Below are positions 25,820 to 34,801 of a stretch of 58,717 bases of DNA, one piece after another (the stretch's first letter is position 1; every line of letters starts with the position of its first letter). The stretch is from Scandinavium sp051650185. Lineage in GTDB: Bacteria; Pseudomonadota; Gammaproteobacteria; Enterobacterales; Enterobacteriaceae. Below the pieces are notes generated by a model, which saw nothing but the letters and a program-made list of their open reading frames with translations, was not told the DNA's origin and did not search any database. A program made the position numbers and the translations under genes. The stretch spans positions 1-58,717 of the forward strand of contig NZ_JBOFIN010000100.1 in assembly GCF_051650185.1 (NCBI RefSeq). The letters are read 5' to 3'.

Positions 25820-27232
25820 ATGACTCAGTTTATGACCGAAGATTTCCTGCTCGACACCGAATTTGCCCGCCGTCTGTACCACGACTACGCGAAAGACCAG
25901 CCGATTTTCGACTACCACTGCCACCTTCCGCCGCAGCAGGTTGCCGAAAATTACCGTTTCAAAAACCTGTATGACATCTGGCTGAAAGGCGACCACTACA
26001 AATGGCGCGCTATGCGTACTAACGGCGTGGCTGAACGCCTGTGTACTGGCGATGCAACCGATCGTGAGAAATTCGACGCCTGGGCCGCAACGGTGCCGCA
26101 CACTATCGGCAACCCGCTATATCACTGGACGCACCTTGAACTGCGTCGTCCGTTTGGTATCACCGGCAAGCTGCTGTCGCCCTCTACCGCTGATGAAATC
26201 TGGAACCAGTGCAACGATCTGCTGGCGCAGGAAAACTTCTCTGCTCGCGGCATCATGCAGCAGATGAACGTGAAAATGGTGGGCACCACTGACGATCCAG
26301 TCGATTCTCTGGAGCATCACGCCACAGTGGCGAAAGACAGCACTTTCACTATTAAAGTGCTGCCAAGCTGGCGTCCTGACAAAGCGTTCAACATCGAACA
26401 GGCCACCTTTGGCGACTACATGGCGAAGCTTGGCGAAGTGGCTGATACCGATATCCGCCGTTTCAGCGATCTGCAAACCGCGCTGGGCCGCCGTCTGGAT
26501 CACTTTGCCGCCCACGGTTGTAAGGTGTCTGACCACGCGCTGGACGTGGTGCTGTTTGCTGAAGCCAGTGAAGCGGAGCTGGACGGTATTCTTGCCCGTC
26601 GTCTGTCTGGTGAAACGCTGAGCGAGCGCGAAGTGGCGCAGTTCAAAACGGCTGTGCTGGTCTGGCTGGGTGGCGAATATGCTCGTCGCGGCTGGGTGCA
26701 GCAGTATCACATCGGCGCGCTGCGTAATAATAACCAGCGTCAGTTCAAACTGCTGGGTGCTGATGTTGGTTTCGACTCCATCAACGACCGTCCGCTGGCT
26801 GAAGAACTCTCTAAATTGCTGAGCAAGCAGAACGAAGAGAACCTGCTGCCGAAAACCATTCTTTACTGCCTGAACCCGCGCGACAACGAAGTGCTGGGCA
26901 CCATGATCGGCAACTTCCAGGGCGAAGGGATGCCGGGCAAGATGCAGTTCGGTTCCGGCTGGTGGTTCAACGATCAGAAAGACGGCATGGAACGTCAGAT
27001 GACGCAGCTGGCGCAGCTGGGCCTGCTGAGCCGCTTCGTCGGTATGCTGACCGACAGCCGCAGCTTCCTGTCTTACACCCGCCACGAATATTTCCGCCGC
27101 ATTCTGTGCCAGATGATTGGCCGTTGGGTGGCTGCGGGTGAAGCGCCAGCGGATATCCAGCTGCTGGGCGAAATGGTGAAAAACATCTGCTTTAACAATG
27201 CCCGCGATTACTTCGGCATTGAACTGAACTAA
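25820..27232 (+). CDS. uxaC: Uronate isomerase
   Basis: 470 residues, as in K-12. Amidohydrolase-superfamily isomerase that converts galacturonate to tagaturonate and glucuronate to fructuronate. The metal-site motif DYHCHL is at residues 31-36, and the family block RFVGMLTDSRSFLSYTRHEY is near the C-terminus. Ribosome site GAGGAAGACGATA before ATG 25820. First gene of uxaCA, 18 bases before uxaA. Confidence 0.97.
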   Translation: MTQFMTEDFLLDTEFARRLYHDYAKDQPIFDYHCHLPPQQVAENYRFKNLYDIWLKGDHYKWRAMRTNGVAERLCTGDATDREKFDAWAATVPHTIGNPLYHWTHLELRRPFGITGKLLSPSTADEIWNQCNDLLAQENFSARGIMQQMNVKMVGTTDDPVDSLEHHATVAKDSTFTIKVLPSWRPDKAFNIEQATFGDYMAKLGEVADTDIRRFSDLQTALGRRLDHFAAHGCKVSDHALDVVLFAEASEAELDGILARRLSGETLSEREVAQFKTAVLVWLGGEYARRGWVQQYHIGALRNNNQRQFKLLGADVGFDSINDRPLAEELSKLLSKQNEENLLPKTILYCLNPRDNEVLGTMIGNFQGEGMPGKMQFGSGWWFNDQKDGMERQMTQLAQLGLLSRFVGMLTDSRSFLSYTRHEYFRRILCQMIGRWVAAGEAPADIQLLGEMVKNICFNNARDYFGIELN

Positions 27233-27250
27233 ACCCTGAGGTTGGTTGAT

Positions 27251-28738
27251 ATGCAATACATCAAGATCCATTCGCTGGACAACGTGATTGTCGCGCTGGC
27301 TGACATCGCAGCGGGCGAGGAAGTGACCGTCGACGGTGAGACAGTTCGCCTGCAGTCCGACGTGGTGCGCGGGCATAAGTTTGCTCTGCGTGCGATAGCG
27401 AAGGGGGAAAACGTCATCAAATATGGTCTGCCTATTGGTCATACGCTGATTGACATTGCGCCCGGGGAACATATCCATTCCCACAACACGCGTACGAACC
27501 TGAGCGATCTCGACGAGTATAGCTATCAACCAGACCTGCACTCCTCGCAAAGCCAGGCGGCAGATCGTGACGTTCAGATTTACCGCCGTGCGAACGGTGA
27601 GGTTGGGGTACGAAACGAGCTGTGGATCCTGCCGACAGTGGGCTGCGTGAACGGGATTGCGCGTCAAATTCAGACGCGCTTTCTGAAGGAAACGAATGAG
27701 GCCGAAGGCACCGATGGCGTGTTCCTGTTTAGCCACACTTACGGCTGTTCCCAGCTTGGCGATGACCACATTAATACCCGCACCATGCTGCAAAACATGG
27801 TGCGCCACCCGAACGCGGGCGCTGTCTTGGTGGTTGGTCTGGGCTGTGAAAACAACCAGGTCGATGCCTTCCGTGAAACGCTGGGGGAGTTTGATCCTGA
27901 ACGCGTGCACTTTATGATTTGCCAGAAGCAGGATGATGAAGTGGAAGCGGGGCTTGAGCATCTGCATCAGCTGTATGACGTGATGCGCCATGACAAGCGA
28001 GAGCCGGGCAAACTGAGCGAACTGAAGTTCGGACTTGAGTGCGGCGGGTCCGATGGCCTGTCTGGTATCACGGCCAACCCAATGCTGGGGCGTTTCTCTG
28101 ACTACGTGATTGGCAACGGTGGCACCACCGTGCTGACGGAAGTGCCGGAGATGTTTGGCGCCGAGCAAATCCTGATGAGCCATTGCCGCGACGAAGCGAC
28201 GTTTGAAAAGACCGTCACCATGGTCAACGACTTCAAACAGTACTTTATCGCGCACAATCAGCCTATTTACGAGAACCCGTCACCGGGCAACAAAGCCGGG
28301 GGAATCACCACGCTTGAAGAGAAATCGCTGGGCTGTACGCAAAAAGCGGGCTCCAGCCAGGTGGTCGATGTGCTGCGCTACGGCGAACGTCTGAAAACCC
28401 ATGGCCTTAACCTGTTAAGCGCGCCGGGTAACGATGCAGTAGCCACCAGTGCGTTAGCGGGCGCAGGTTGCCATATGGTGCTGTTCAGCACCGGGCGCGG
28501 TACGCCTTATGGCGGTTTTGTGCCGACAGTGAAAATCGCCACCAACAGCGAGCTGGCCGCGAAGAAAAAGCACTGGATTGATTTCGATGCCGGGCAGCTC
28601 ATTCACGGGAAAGCGATGCCGGAAGTGTTGAATGAGTTTGTCGACGCGATCGTCGACTTCGCCAACGGCAAGCAAACCTGCAACGAGAAAAACGATTTCC
28701 GGGAGCTGGCGCTGTTTAAATCTGGCGTGACGCTTTAA
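27251..28738 (+). CDS. uxaA: Altronate dehydratase
   Basis: 495 residues from ATG 27251 (a TTG nine bases earlier is not needed). N-terminal SAF domain (about residues 8-90), then the GarD/UxaA catalytic region with LPTVGCVNGIA, SHTYGCSQLG, GLGCENNQ and GGSDGLSGITANP. It dehydrates D-altronate to 2-keto-3-deoxygluconate; iron or manganese dependent. Ribosome site in CTGAGGTTGG. Partners UxaB and KdgK are not in this window. Confidence 0.97.
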   Translation: MQYIKIHSLDNVIVALADIAAGEEVTVDGETVRLQSDVVRGHKFALRAIAKGENVIKYGLPIGHTLIDIAPGEHIHSHNTRTNLSDLDEYSYQPDLHSSQSQAADRDVQIYRRANGEVGVRNELWILPTVGCVNGIARQIQTRFLKETNEAEGTDGVFLFSHTYGCSQLGDDHINTRTMLQNMVRHPNAGAVLVVGLGCENNQVDAFRETLGEFDPERVHFMICQKQDDEVEAGLEHLHQLYDVMRHDKREPGKLSELKFGLECGGSDGLSGITANPMLGRFSDYVIGNGGTTVLTEVPEMFGAEQILMSHCRDEATFEKTVTMVNDFKQYFIAHNQPIYENPSPGNKAGGITTLEEKSLGCTQKAGSSQVVDVLRYGERLKTHGLNLLSAPGNDAVATSALAGAGCHMVLFSTGRGTPYGGFVPTVKIATNSELAAKKKHWIDFDAGQLIHGKAMPEVLNEFVDAIVDFANGKQTCNEKNDFRELALFKSGVTL

Positions 28739-28768
28739 CAAGATGTCCGGCAACGCAGGCAGAGGAAG

Positions 28769-28800
28769 AAACGGCAACCCTGGGGTTGCCGTTTTGCTTT
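28769..28800. terminator. Shared terminator of uxaCA and sstT
   Basis: Stem AACGGCAACCC / GGGGTTGCCGTT followed by TTGCTTTATT on the plus strand; the minus side reads TTTCTTCC, so it can serve both convergent units. Confidence 0.85.
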
Positions 28801-28801
28801 A

Positions 28802-30046
28802 TTAGCTGTGCAGGGCGTTTTTCGCCAAACGTTCGTCTTCGGCCAGGCACGCCGCAGCGGTGAACAGTACGTCGGTGGAGGAGTTCAGCGCGGTTTCGCA
28901 GGAGTCCTGCAACACGCCGATAATAAAGCCGACGGCCACAACCTGCATCGCGACATCGTTCGGAATACCGAACATGTTACAGGCCAGCGGGATAAGCAGC
29001 AGTGAGCCGCCAGCCACGCCAGATGCACCACACGCACACAGCGCCGCTACCACGCTTAACAGCAGAGCTGTTGGCACATCTACAGGAATGCCGAGCGTAT
29101 AAACGGCCGCCAGCGTCAGCACGGTAATGGTGATGGCCGCTCCCGCCATGTTGATGGTCGCACCCAGCGGAATGGAAACGGAATAGGTATCGCGGTCGAG
29201 GTTAAGCTTTTCCGCCAGCGCCATGTTTACCGGGATGTTAGCCGCAGAGCTACGGGTAAAGAAGGCATACACGCCGCTTTCACGCAGGCACATCAGTACC
29301 AGCGGATACGGGTTACGACGAATTTTCCACCACACCAGCAGCGGGTTAATCACCAGCGCCACCAGGAACATACAGCCGATCAGCACCGCCAGCAGATGCG
29401 CATAACCCCAGAGTGTTTCAAAACCGGTGGTCGCAAGCGTGGAAGAAACCAGACCAAAGATGCCGATCGGAGCGAAGCGAATCACCACTTTCACAATAAA
29501 GGTGACGGCGTCAGACACGTCGTTAATCAGGTTTTTGGTGCTGTCATTGCCGTGGCGTAACGCGAAGCCCAGACCCACAGCCCACACCAGAATACCGATG
29601 TAGTTGGCGTTCAGCAGAGCATCAATGGGGTTAGAGACCATGCTCATCAGCAGGCCACGCAGCACTTCTACAATGCCGGATGGTGGCGTGATATCTCCCG
29701 CGCCAGTGCTCAGATGCAAAGTAGAAGGGAACAGGAAGCTAAACACCACGGCGGTCAGTGCCGCAGAGAAGGTGCCCAGCAGGTAAAGAAACAGGATAGG
29801 GCGAATACTGGTTTTCTGGCCGTGCTGGTGGTTGGCGATTGAAGCCATAACCAGCATCAGAACCAGAACCGGAGCGACGGCTTTCAGTGCGCCAACAAAC
29901 AGCGTACCGAACAGGCCAACCGCTTCGGCGGCAGGTTTGGAAATCCAGGCCAGCAGAATACCGAGCACCAGACCAACCAAAATTTGTTTCACAAGACTGC
30001 CGCCAGCGAGACGCTGCAGCAAGCCAGAGGGGCGTTGCGTAGTCAT
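28802..30046 (-). CDS. sstT: Serine/threonine : sodium symporter
   Basis: 414 residues, as in K-12 SstT. Dicarboxylate/amino acid:cation symporter family: eight membrane helices and two re-entrant loops, with RSSAANIPVNMALAEKL (serine-rich loop) and SIPLGATINMAGAAITITVL (the sodium/substrate motif). Imports serine and threonine with sodium. It is convergent with uxaA. Upstream 30047-30240 is AT-rich promoter sequence. Confidence 0.96.
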   Translation of the reverse strand: MTTQRPSGLLQRLAGGSLVKQILVGLVLGILLAWISKPAAEAVGLFGTLFVGALKAVAPVLVLMLVMASIANHQHGQKTSIRPILFLYLLGTFSAALTAVVFSFLFPSTLHLSTGAGDITPPSGIVEVLRGLLMSMVSNPIDALLNANYIGILVWAVGLGFALRHGNDSTKNLINDVSDAVTFIVKVVIRFAPIGIFGLVSSTLATTGFETLWGYAHLLAVLIGCMFLVALVINPLLVWWKIRRNPYPLVLMCLRESGVYAFFTRSSAANIPVNMALAEKLNLDRDTYSVSIPLGATINMAGAAITITVLTLAAVYTLGIPVDVPTALLLSVVAALCACGASGVAGGSLLLIPLACNMFGIPNDVAMQVVAVGFIIGVLQDSCETALNSSTDVLFTAAACLAEDERLAKNALHS

Positions 30047-30242
30047 TTAACTTTTCCTTCAGTCGTAATGTCGTTTCATCCCGGCGACTCTTTGGTCACA
30101 TTTGGCAGGATGTAACAAATGTTTGCACGGTTGAGTATAAGGATGTTCGGGCGGCGGGGAAGGGGAAAGTGCTGATTATTTCGTCCATGTCTTATTTTTT
30201 AACTGTTGACTAACATTTATTTGACATAAACCGCAAAAGAAC

Positions 30243-30323
30243 ATTGCCCGACGGCACTTCGTTTGCACGGGCCTACGAGCTCATCCTTTGTAGGCCCGGC
30301 AAGCCTGCGCCGCCGGGCAATGA
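30243..30323. repeat. REP/BIME repeat between alx and sstT
   Basis: Outer arms TTGCCCGACGGC / GCCGCCGGGCAA and inner arms GGGCCTAC / GTAGGCCC form a two-part palindrome right after the alx stop. Confidence 0.85.
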
Positions 30324-30325
30324 GA

Positions 30326-31291
30326 TTAGAGCGGCTGCTTTTTATCGTTCTGGTGGTTCACCCACATATTGATAAGCAGGGTCAGCACCAGGATGCCAAA
30401 CACCACGCCAAGCGAGATGGCAATGGGGATGTGGTAGAAATCGACAATCAGCATCTTGATCCCGATAAACACCAGAATCACCGACAGACCGTACTTCAGC
30501 ATCGAGAAGCGTTCTGCCACGCCCGCCAGCAGGAAGTACATCGCACGCAGGCCGAGGATCGCAAACAGGTTAGAGGTCAGCACAATGAACGGGTCGGTGG
30601 TCACCGCGAAGATAGCCGGAATGCTGTCTACCGCGAAAATCACGTCACTCAGCTCGACCAGAATCAGCACTAACAGCAGCGGCGTCGCATACAGCAGCCC
30701 GTTCTGACGCACGAAGAAATGCTCGTTCTCAATCTTATCGGTCATGCGCAGATGACCACGCAACCAGCGTACCAGCGGTTTATCGCCAATCCCGGAGTCG
30801 TCATCTTTCGCCAGTGCCATCTTCACGCCGGTAAACAGCAGGAAAGCACCAAACACATACAGCAGCCATTCGAACTGCGAAATCAGCCAGCTTCCGGTGA
30901 AGATCATAATAGTACGCAGCACGATCGCGCCCAGTACGCCATAAACGAGCACGCGGCGCTGTAGCGCAGCAGGCACAGCAAAGTAGCTAAACAGCATCAG
31001 CCAGACGAAGACGTTGTCGACGGCCAAAGACTTCTCAATCAAATAACCGGTGAGGAAAGCCAGCGCCTGCGGATCGGCGACGGCACGGCCCTGGGTCTGA
31101 ACGAGATACCACCAGAAAGCGAGGTTGAACAGCAAAGAGAGCGTGACCCAAACCAGCGACCAGCTTGCCGCCTGTTTCATGGTCATGGTGTGTGCGCCGC
31201 GACGTCCCTGTAACAGCAGGTCGATCGCCAGCATAATGACGACCACAACAGCGAATCCGCCCCAGAGCAACGGTGTGCCGACAGTATTCAT
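30326..31291 (-). CDS. alx: Alx, TerC-family manganese/pH-responsive membrane protein
   Basis: 321 residues, as in K-12. TerC family with nine membrane helices; conserved acidic blocks SLAVDNVFVWLMLFSYFAVP and LVELSDVIFAVDSIPAIFAV carry the Asp/Glu residues thought to bind metal. In E. coli Alx is induced at high pH and by manganese and helps to control manganese. Its long leader contains the riboswitch annotated at 31303-31495, which strongly supports the identification. Confidence 0.96.
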   Translation of the reverse strand: MNTVGTPLLWGGFAVVVVIMLAIDLLLQGRRGAHTMTMKQAASWSLVWVTLSLLFNLAFWWYLVQTQGRAVADPQALAFLTGYLIEKSLAVDNVFVWLMLFSYFAVPAALQRRVLVYGVLGAIVLRTIMIFTGSWLISQFEWLLYVFGAFLLFTGVKMALAKDDDSGIGDKPLVRWLRGHLRMTDKIENEHFFVRQNGLLYATPLLLVLILVELSDVIFAVDSIPAIFAVTTDPFIVLTSNLFAILGLRAMYFLLAGVAERFSMLKYGLSVILVFIGIKMLIVDFYHIPIAISLGVVFGILVLTLLINMWVNHQNDKKQPL

Positions 31292-31302
31292 AATCTATCC
31301 TT

Positions 31303-31495
31303 TAAGCAAAAAAAAACGGCTAACGTCCAAAAGACGATAGCCGTTATGGGATTTTTTGCCCGGACCTCGCCTTTCGGCAAGGTCTCACTTACAACAGGAA
31401 AGGTCTCAGACTGCTGAACCCTTTCCTGTTGCCCGGCGACCGGATGCTTTCGCATCGTAATGACGATCCACCGGCAAACAAGTTACTCCCCATTG
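31303..31495 (-). promoter_or_regulatory. yybP-ykoY-type manganese riboswitch / pH-responsive element of alx
   Basis: The minus-strand leader starts with GGGGAGTAACTT (31480-31491), the 5' signature of yybP-ykoY manganese riboswitches, and contains paired segments (GATGCGAAAGCATC; CAACAGGAAAGG / CCTTTCCTGTTG; CCTTGCCGAAAGGCGAGG). It ends in an intrinsic terminator at 31307-31346. This is the layout of the E. coli alx PRE leader, where manganese and alkaline pH change transcription and translation. Family recognised by motif and position; the structure was not computed. Confidence 0.88.
31307..31346 (-). terminator. Regulated terminator inside the alx leader
   Basis: 13-bp imperfect stem AACGGCTATCGTC / GACGTTAGCCGTT followed on the minus strand by nine T. 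It stands 16 bases before the alx start, so it acts as the expression platform of the riboswitch. Confidence 0.85.
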
Positions 31496-31560
31496 CGTGT
31501 TGCAAAGTATTACAGAGCATCGATAAGGTCAATGCCCTGTAACACCTGTTTTACATTCTT

Positions 31561-32559
31561 TTACGCGGTCGCGCTTTCGTTCACGCCATCGGCCGGGAAG
31601 ACCACGCCGGTCTGACGACGAATTTCCGTGGACAATTTCGCGGTAGTGCGGCTCACGGCAAGTCCTGGATGATTCACTTCATTTTTTTCGACCAGCCGCG
31701 CAAACAGTTCTGCTTCGTACAACATGGTGTTGATGTGCTGCGGTTGGGTCAGATCCTGCGCTTTGCCGCCGCGAGGCACGAAGGACACTTTCTGGCATTC
31801 CGAAATTTTTTCGATAACCAGTGAACCGTCTTCACCCTGAACTTCGCTCGGCAGGACCGAATCGCTCACTTTGGAGTGCTGCAGCGTCACGCTGAAATCG
31901 CCGTAATCCAGCACCGCCACGCCATGAGCATCCACGCCACTTTCCAGCAAGGTCGCGGTCGCTTTTACGCCGTGCGGCTCGCCCCACAAGGCCACGGCCG
32001 ACGCCAGGCAGTAGAAGCCGATATCCATAATCGAGCCGTTAGAAAACGCCGGATTGAAGGTGTTTGGGTTTTCACCGTCGAGATAACGCTGATAGCGAGA
32101 AGAGTACTGGCAGTAGTTGATCAACGCCTTACGCATCTTGCCCACTTTGCTCAGCGCCTGCTGCAATTGCAGGAAGTTCGGCAGGCTGGAGGTCTTAAAC
32201 GCTTCGAACAGCACAACCTGATTTTCCCGTGCGACCTCAATAGCCTGTTCCACTTCAGCGATGTTTGAAGCCAGCGGCTTCTCGCAAATCACATGTTTTT
32301 TGTGGCTCAAAAACAGCCTGGTCTGCGGGAAGTGCAGGGAGTTCGGGCTGGCGATATACACCGCGTCGATCTCTTCGCTTTGCGCCATCTCTTCAAGCGA
32401 AGTGAACAGATGTTCAACCATATAGTCGCTGGCGAAAGCCTGGGCTTGTTCAAGACTGCGGGAATAAACGGCGGTGAGCTTATAACTGCCGGTTTCATGG
32501 GAGGCGTCGACAAACTGGCGGGTGATCCAGTTTGTGCCAATGACTGCGAGACGAATCAT
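31561..32559 (-). CDS. ygjR: Gfo/Idh/MocA-family oxidoreductase YgjR
   Basis: 332 residues, close to K-12 YgjR (334). N-terminal Rossmann domain (MIRLAVIGTNWITRQFVDA), the family motif CEKPLASNIAEVEQAI near residue 93, and a C-terminal alpha/beta domain (FNPAFSNGSIMDIGFYCLAS). Predicted NAD(P)-dependent sugar or inositol-type dehydrogenase; substrate unknown. Separated from ygjP by 72 bases on the same strand; ygjQ of K-12 is not present. Confidence 0.92.
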   Translation of the reverse strand: MIRLAVIGTNWITRQFVDASHETGSYKLTAVYSRSLEQAQAFASDYMVEHLFTSLEEMAQSEEIDAVYIASPNSLHFPQTRLFLSHKKHVICEKPLASNIAEVEQAIEVARENQVVLFEAFKTSSLPNFLQLQQALSKVGKMRKALINYCQYSSRYQRYLDGENPNTFNPAFSNGSIMDIGFYCLASAVALWGEPHGVKATATLLESGVDAHGVAVLDYGDFSVTLQHSKVSDSVLPSEVQGEDGSLVIEKISECQKVSFVPRGGKAQDLTQPQHINTMLYEAELFARLVEKNEVNHPGLAVSRTTAKLSTEIRRQTGVVFPADGVNESATA

Positions 32560-32631
32560 GAGAGTTCACGTACTCCAAAAAAGGGACCTTTTGCCACTTT
32601 AGCACGGCCTCATGACAAAACCAGTGCGCCC

Positions 32632-33132
32632 TCACGCAGAACCAGGCAGTGACAGCTGGGTGAGCCACAGGCGGGTATCAAACTCAAGCTGGTGATACTG
32701 CGGCTCCATATGACAGCACAACTGATAGAACGCTTTGTTGTGGTCTTTTTCTTTTAAATGCGCCAGTTCATGTACCACAATCATCCTTAAAAAGGCTTCC
32801 GGAGAGTTGCGGAACACCGTGGCGACACGAATTTCCGCCTTTGCTTTCAGCTTGCCACCCTGAACGCGTGACACCGCCGTGTGCAACCCCAACGCATTTT
32901 TGAGCACATGAATTTTGTTGTCGAACATCACTTTGTTGATCGGCGGAGCGCTGCGCATATAGCGGTTTTTCAGCTCCTGGGTGAAGGCCCAAAGCGCCTT
33001 ATCATTCGTAATATCATGGCTTTCCGGATAGCGCTTTTTCAGAACTTCGCCAAGGCGCTGTTCGGCTATCAGGGTACGAACCTGGGCGAGCAACGGCTCG
33101 GGATAACCACTTAAGTACGTCAGTTCGCTCAT
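32632..33132 (-). CDS. ygjP: YgjP-like (SprT/WLM-type) metallopeptidase-fold protein
   Basis: 166 residues. The zinc motif HELAH is at residues 121-125 in VVHELAHLKEKDH, with a third His at 131. YgjP-like domain (DUF45/M48-related), cytoplasmic, with no membrane segment. In E. coli it has been linked to UTP pyrophosphatase activity by some annotations; the natural substrate is uncertain. Divergent from rlmG across 83 bases. Matches K-12 in order and size. Confidence 0.92.
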   Translation of the reverse strand: MSELTYLSGYPEPLLAQVRTLIAEQRLGEVLKKRYPESHDITNDKALWAFTQELKNRYMRSAPPINKVMFDNKIHVLKNALGLHTAVSRVQGGKLKAKAEIRVATVFRNSPEAFLRMIVVHELAHLKEKDHNKAFYQLCCHMEPQYHQLEFDTRLWLTQLSLPGSA

Positions 33133-33215
33133 GCTTGTCTCGAATTACGGGAAAAAAGGGTATACTCACGCCCCCCAACGGGGATTCCACCGAATTTTAT
33201 CATCCAGGAGGGCCG

Positions 33216-34352
33216 ATGAGCCAATCAGACAACGGTTTCCGTTCACTGACACTAAAACGTTTCCCGGAAACGGACGAGGTCAGCCCACTTCAGGCGTGGG
33301 AAGCGGCAGACGAGTATCTGCTGCAACAACTGGACGGCACCGACATCAGCGGCCCGGTCCTTATCTTTAACGACACCTTCGGCGCGCTGGCCTGTGCGCT
33401 GGCTGAACACAAGCCCTACAGCATCGGCGACTCGTATTTAAGCGAGCTGGCGACGCGTGAAAACCTGCGCCATAACGATATCCCGGAAAACAGCGTCACC
33501 TTCCGCGACAGCACCGCAGAGTATCCTCAGGCACCGGCGGTTGTGCTGATCAAAATCCCGAAAACGCTGGCGCTGCTCGAACAACAGTTACGTGCATTGC
33601 GTAACGTAGTGACGCCGGAAACTCGCATCATTGGCGGCACCAAAGCGCGTGATGTGCATAACTCCACGCTGGGGCTGTTCGAGAAAATCCTCGGCACGAC
33701 TACCACGTCGCTGGCGTGGAAAAAGGCGCGTCTCATCCATTGCACCTTTACAGCGCCTGCGTTGAAAGAAGAGTCGCAAGTGACGAGCTGGAAGCTGGAA
33801 GGCACAGACTGGACCATCCACAACCACGCCAACGTCTTTTCTCGTACCGGCCTGGATATCGGCGCGCGCTTCTTTATGGAGCATCTGCCGAAAGATCTGG
33901 AAGGGGAGATTGTCGATCTGGGCTGTGGTAACGGTGTGGTCGGCATGACGCTGCTGGAACAAAACCCGCAGGCGGGCGTAGTGTTTGTTGATGAATCGCC
34001 AATGGCGGTCGCTTCAAGCCGACTGAACGTGGAATCCAACATGCCGGAAGCGCTGGATCGCTGCGAGTTTATGATCAACAACGCGCTCTCCGGTGTGGAA
34101 CCCTTCCGCTTCAACGCGGTGCTGTGTAACCCACCGTTTCATCAGCAGCATGCCCTGACCGATGGCGTGGCATGGGAAATGTTCCACCACGCGCGCCGCT
34201 GCCTGAAGATCAACGGCGAGCTGGTTATCGTAGCGAACCGCCACCTGGATTATTTCCACAAACTAAAGAAGATCTTCGGCAACTGCACCACCGTCGCCAC
34301 CAACAAAAAGTTTGTGATCCTCAAAGCCGTGAAGCTGGGTCGTAAGCGCTAG
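33216..34352 (+). CDS. rlmG: 23S rRNA m2G1835 methyltransferase RlmG
   Basis: 378 residues from ATG 33216 behind CAGGAGGGCCG; the open frame extends 27 codons further upstream, but the ribosome site and K-12 length decide the start. Two tandem methyltransferase-like halves; the active C-terminal half has the SAM motif EIVDLGCGNG (about residues 230-239) and the catalytic CNPPFHQQ (about 303-310). It modifies G1835 in 23S rRNA. Followed by a CCCTCTCCC repeat and the higB remnant. Confidence 0.97.
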   Translation: MSQSDNGFRSLTLKRFPETDEVSPLQAWEAADEYLLQQLDGTDISGPVLIFNDTFGALACALAEHKPYSIGDSYLSELATRENLRHNDIPENSVTFRDSTAEYPQAPAVVLIKIPKTLALLEQQLRALRNVVTPETRIIGGTKARDVHNSTLGLFEKILGTTTTSLAWKKARLIHCTFTAPALKEESQVTSWKLEGTDWTIHNHANVFSRTGLDIGARFFMEHLPKDLEGEIVDLGCGNGVVGMTLLEQNPQAGVVFVDESPMAVASSRLNVESNMPEALDRCEFMINNALSGVEPFRFNAVLCNPPFHQQHALTDGVAWEMFHHARRCLKINGELVIVANRHLDYFHKLKKIFGNCTTVATNKKFVILKAVKLGRKR

Positions 34353-34365
34353 TTTTATCCGGTTG

Positions 34366-34467
34366 TCTCCCTCTCCCCGGCCCTCTCCCAAAAGGAGAGG
34401 GAGAAAGCTAAGCCTGCCTCCGATCGTTTCCCTCTCCCTGAGGGAGAGGGCTAGGGAGAGGGGGAAA
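34366..34467. repeat. CCCTCTCCC palindromic repeat pair, copy A
   Basis: Two imperfect palindromes, CTCCCTCTCC..GGAGAGGGAG and CCCTCTCCCTGAGGGAGAGG, are spaced by about 30 bases and are reverse complements of each other in overall order, like a BIME. The same unit occurs at 40585-40671 and 53392-53488. It sits just after rlmG, on the side where the 5' part of higB is missing. Confidence 0.85.
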
Positions 34468-34617
34468 GACGATATCCTCTCTAATCACCCGATAAGGCAC
34501 GGTCCTTTTCTGGAAGCGTGTACGCAATTCTCCAACTAATCCCCACTTATCCCGCGTAAAGTCTGGTGAAGTTCTTACGCTTTCCCTTAATTTTCCTCGT
34601 CGGCGCTTAACTTGAAG

Positions 34618-34636
34618 AGTTGCCAGTTTGGCAACT
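34618..34636. promoter_or_regulatory. Perfect inverted repeat upstream of higB'/higA
   Basis: AGTTGCCA-GTT-TGGCAACT, two 8-base arms around a 3-base spacer. The position, about 155 bases before higA and just before the higB remnant, and the symmetry suit an operator for the helix-turn-helix antitoxin HigA. No direct evidence; it could also be a chance or structural repeat. Confidence 0.4.
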
Positions 34637-34651
34637 TTGCGCATTGCATAA

Positions 34652-34801
34652 CCATTTTGTCAGGGACATAATGAGCTTCGTTTGGTCGCCCTGATCTTTT
34701 TTGAAAGCCAGAAGTTTTATGTTCGTCATGTGTTTACGCACAAAGAGTACGATTCATTCACTGCCATGCACCGTACTAAAGGGAAAAACAGATGGTTATA
34801 G
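34652..34801 (+). pseudogene. higB: HigB toxin (RelE-family mRNA interferase), 3' remnant
   Basis: The frame that ends at TAG 34799-34801 reads NELRLVALIFFESQKFYVRH (starting 34670) and then VFTHKEYDSFTAMHRTKGKN, almost the same as the last 45 residues of E. coli HigB. Upstream the match fades within about six codons and meets TAA at 34649-34651; the first 55-60 residues of the 104-residue toxin are gone. The start region is replaced by sequence containing the repeat at 34366-34467. The remnant still overlaps the higA start by 10 bases as in the intact operon. A toxin of this size cannot fold, so I call it a dead toxin gene. Confidence 0.88.

Noticed and set aside
26117..28255. A 712-codon open frame on the minus strand
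   Set aside because: It lies opposite uxaC and uxaA, which are certain; the translation is His/Arg/Gln-rich and matches the shadow of high-GC coding sequence, with no ribosome site.
30263..30673. A plus-strand frame starting in the REP next to alx
   Set aside because: It is an antisense shadow of alx with a His/Gln-rich translation.
34408..34644. A 78-codon minus-strand frame near higA
   Set aside because: Its second half is the CCCTCTCCC repeat (PLPSPLPQGEG) and its first half reads through the inverted repeat; no family resemblance and no ribosome site.
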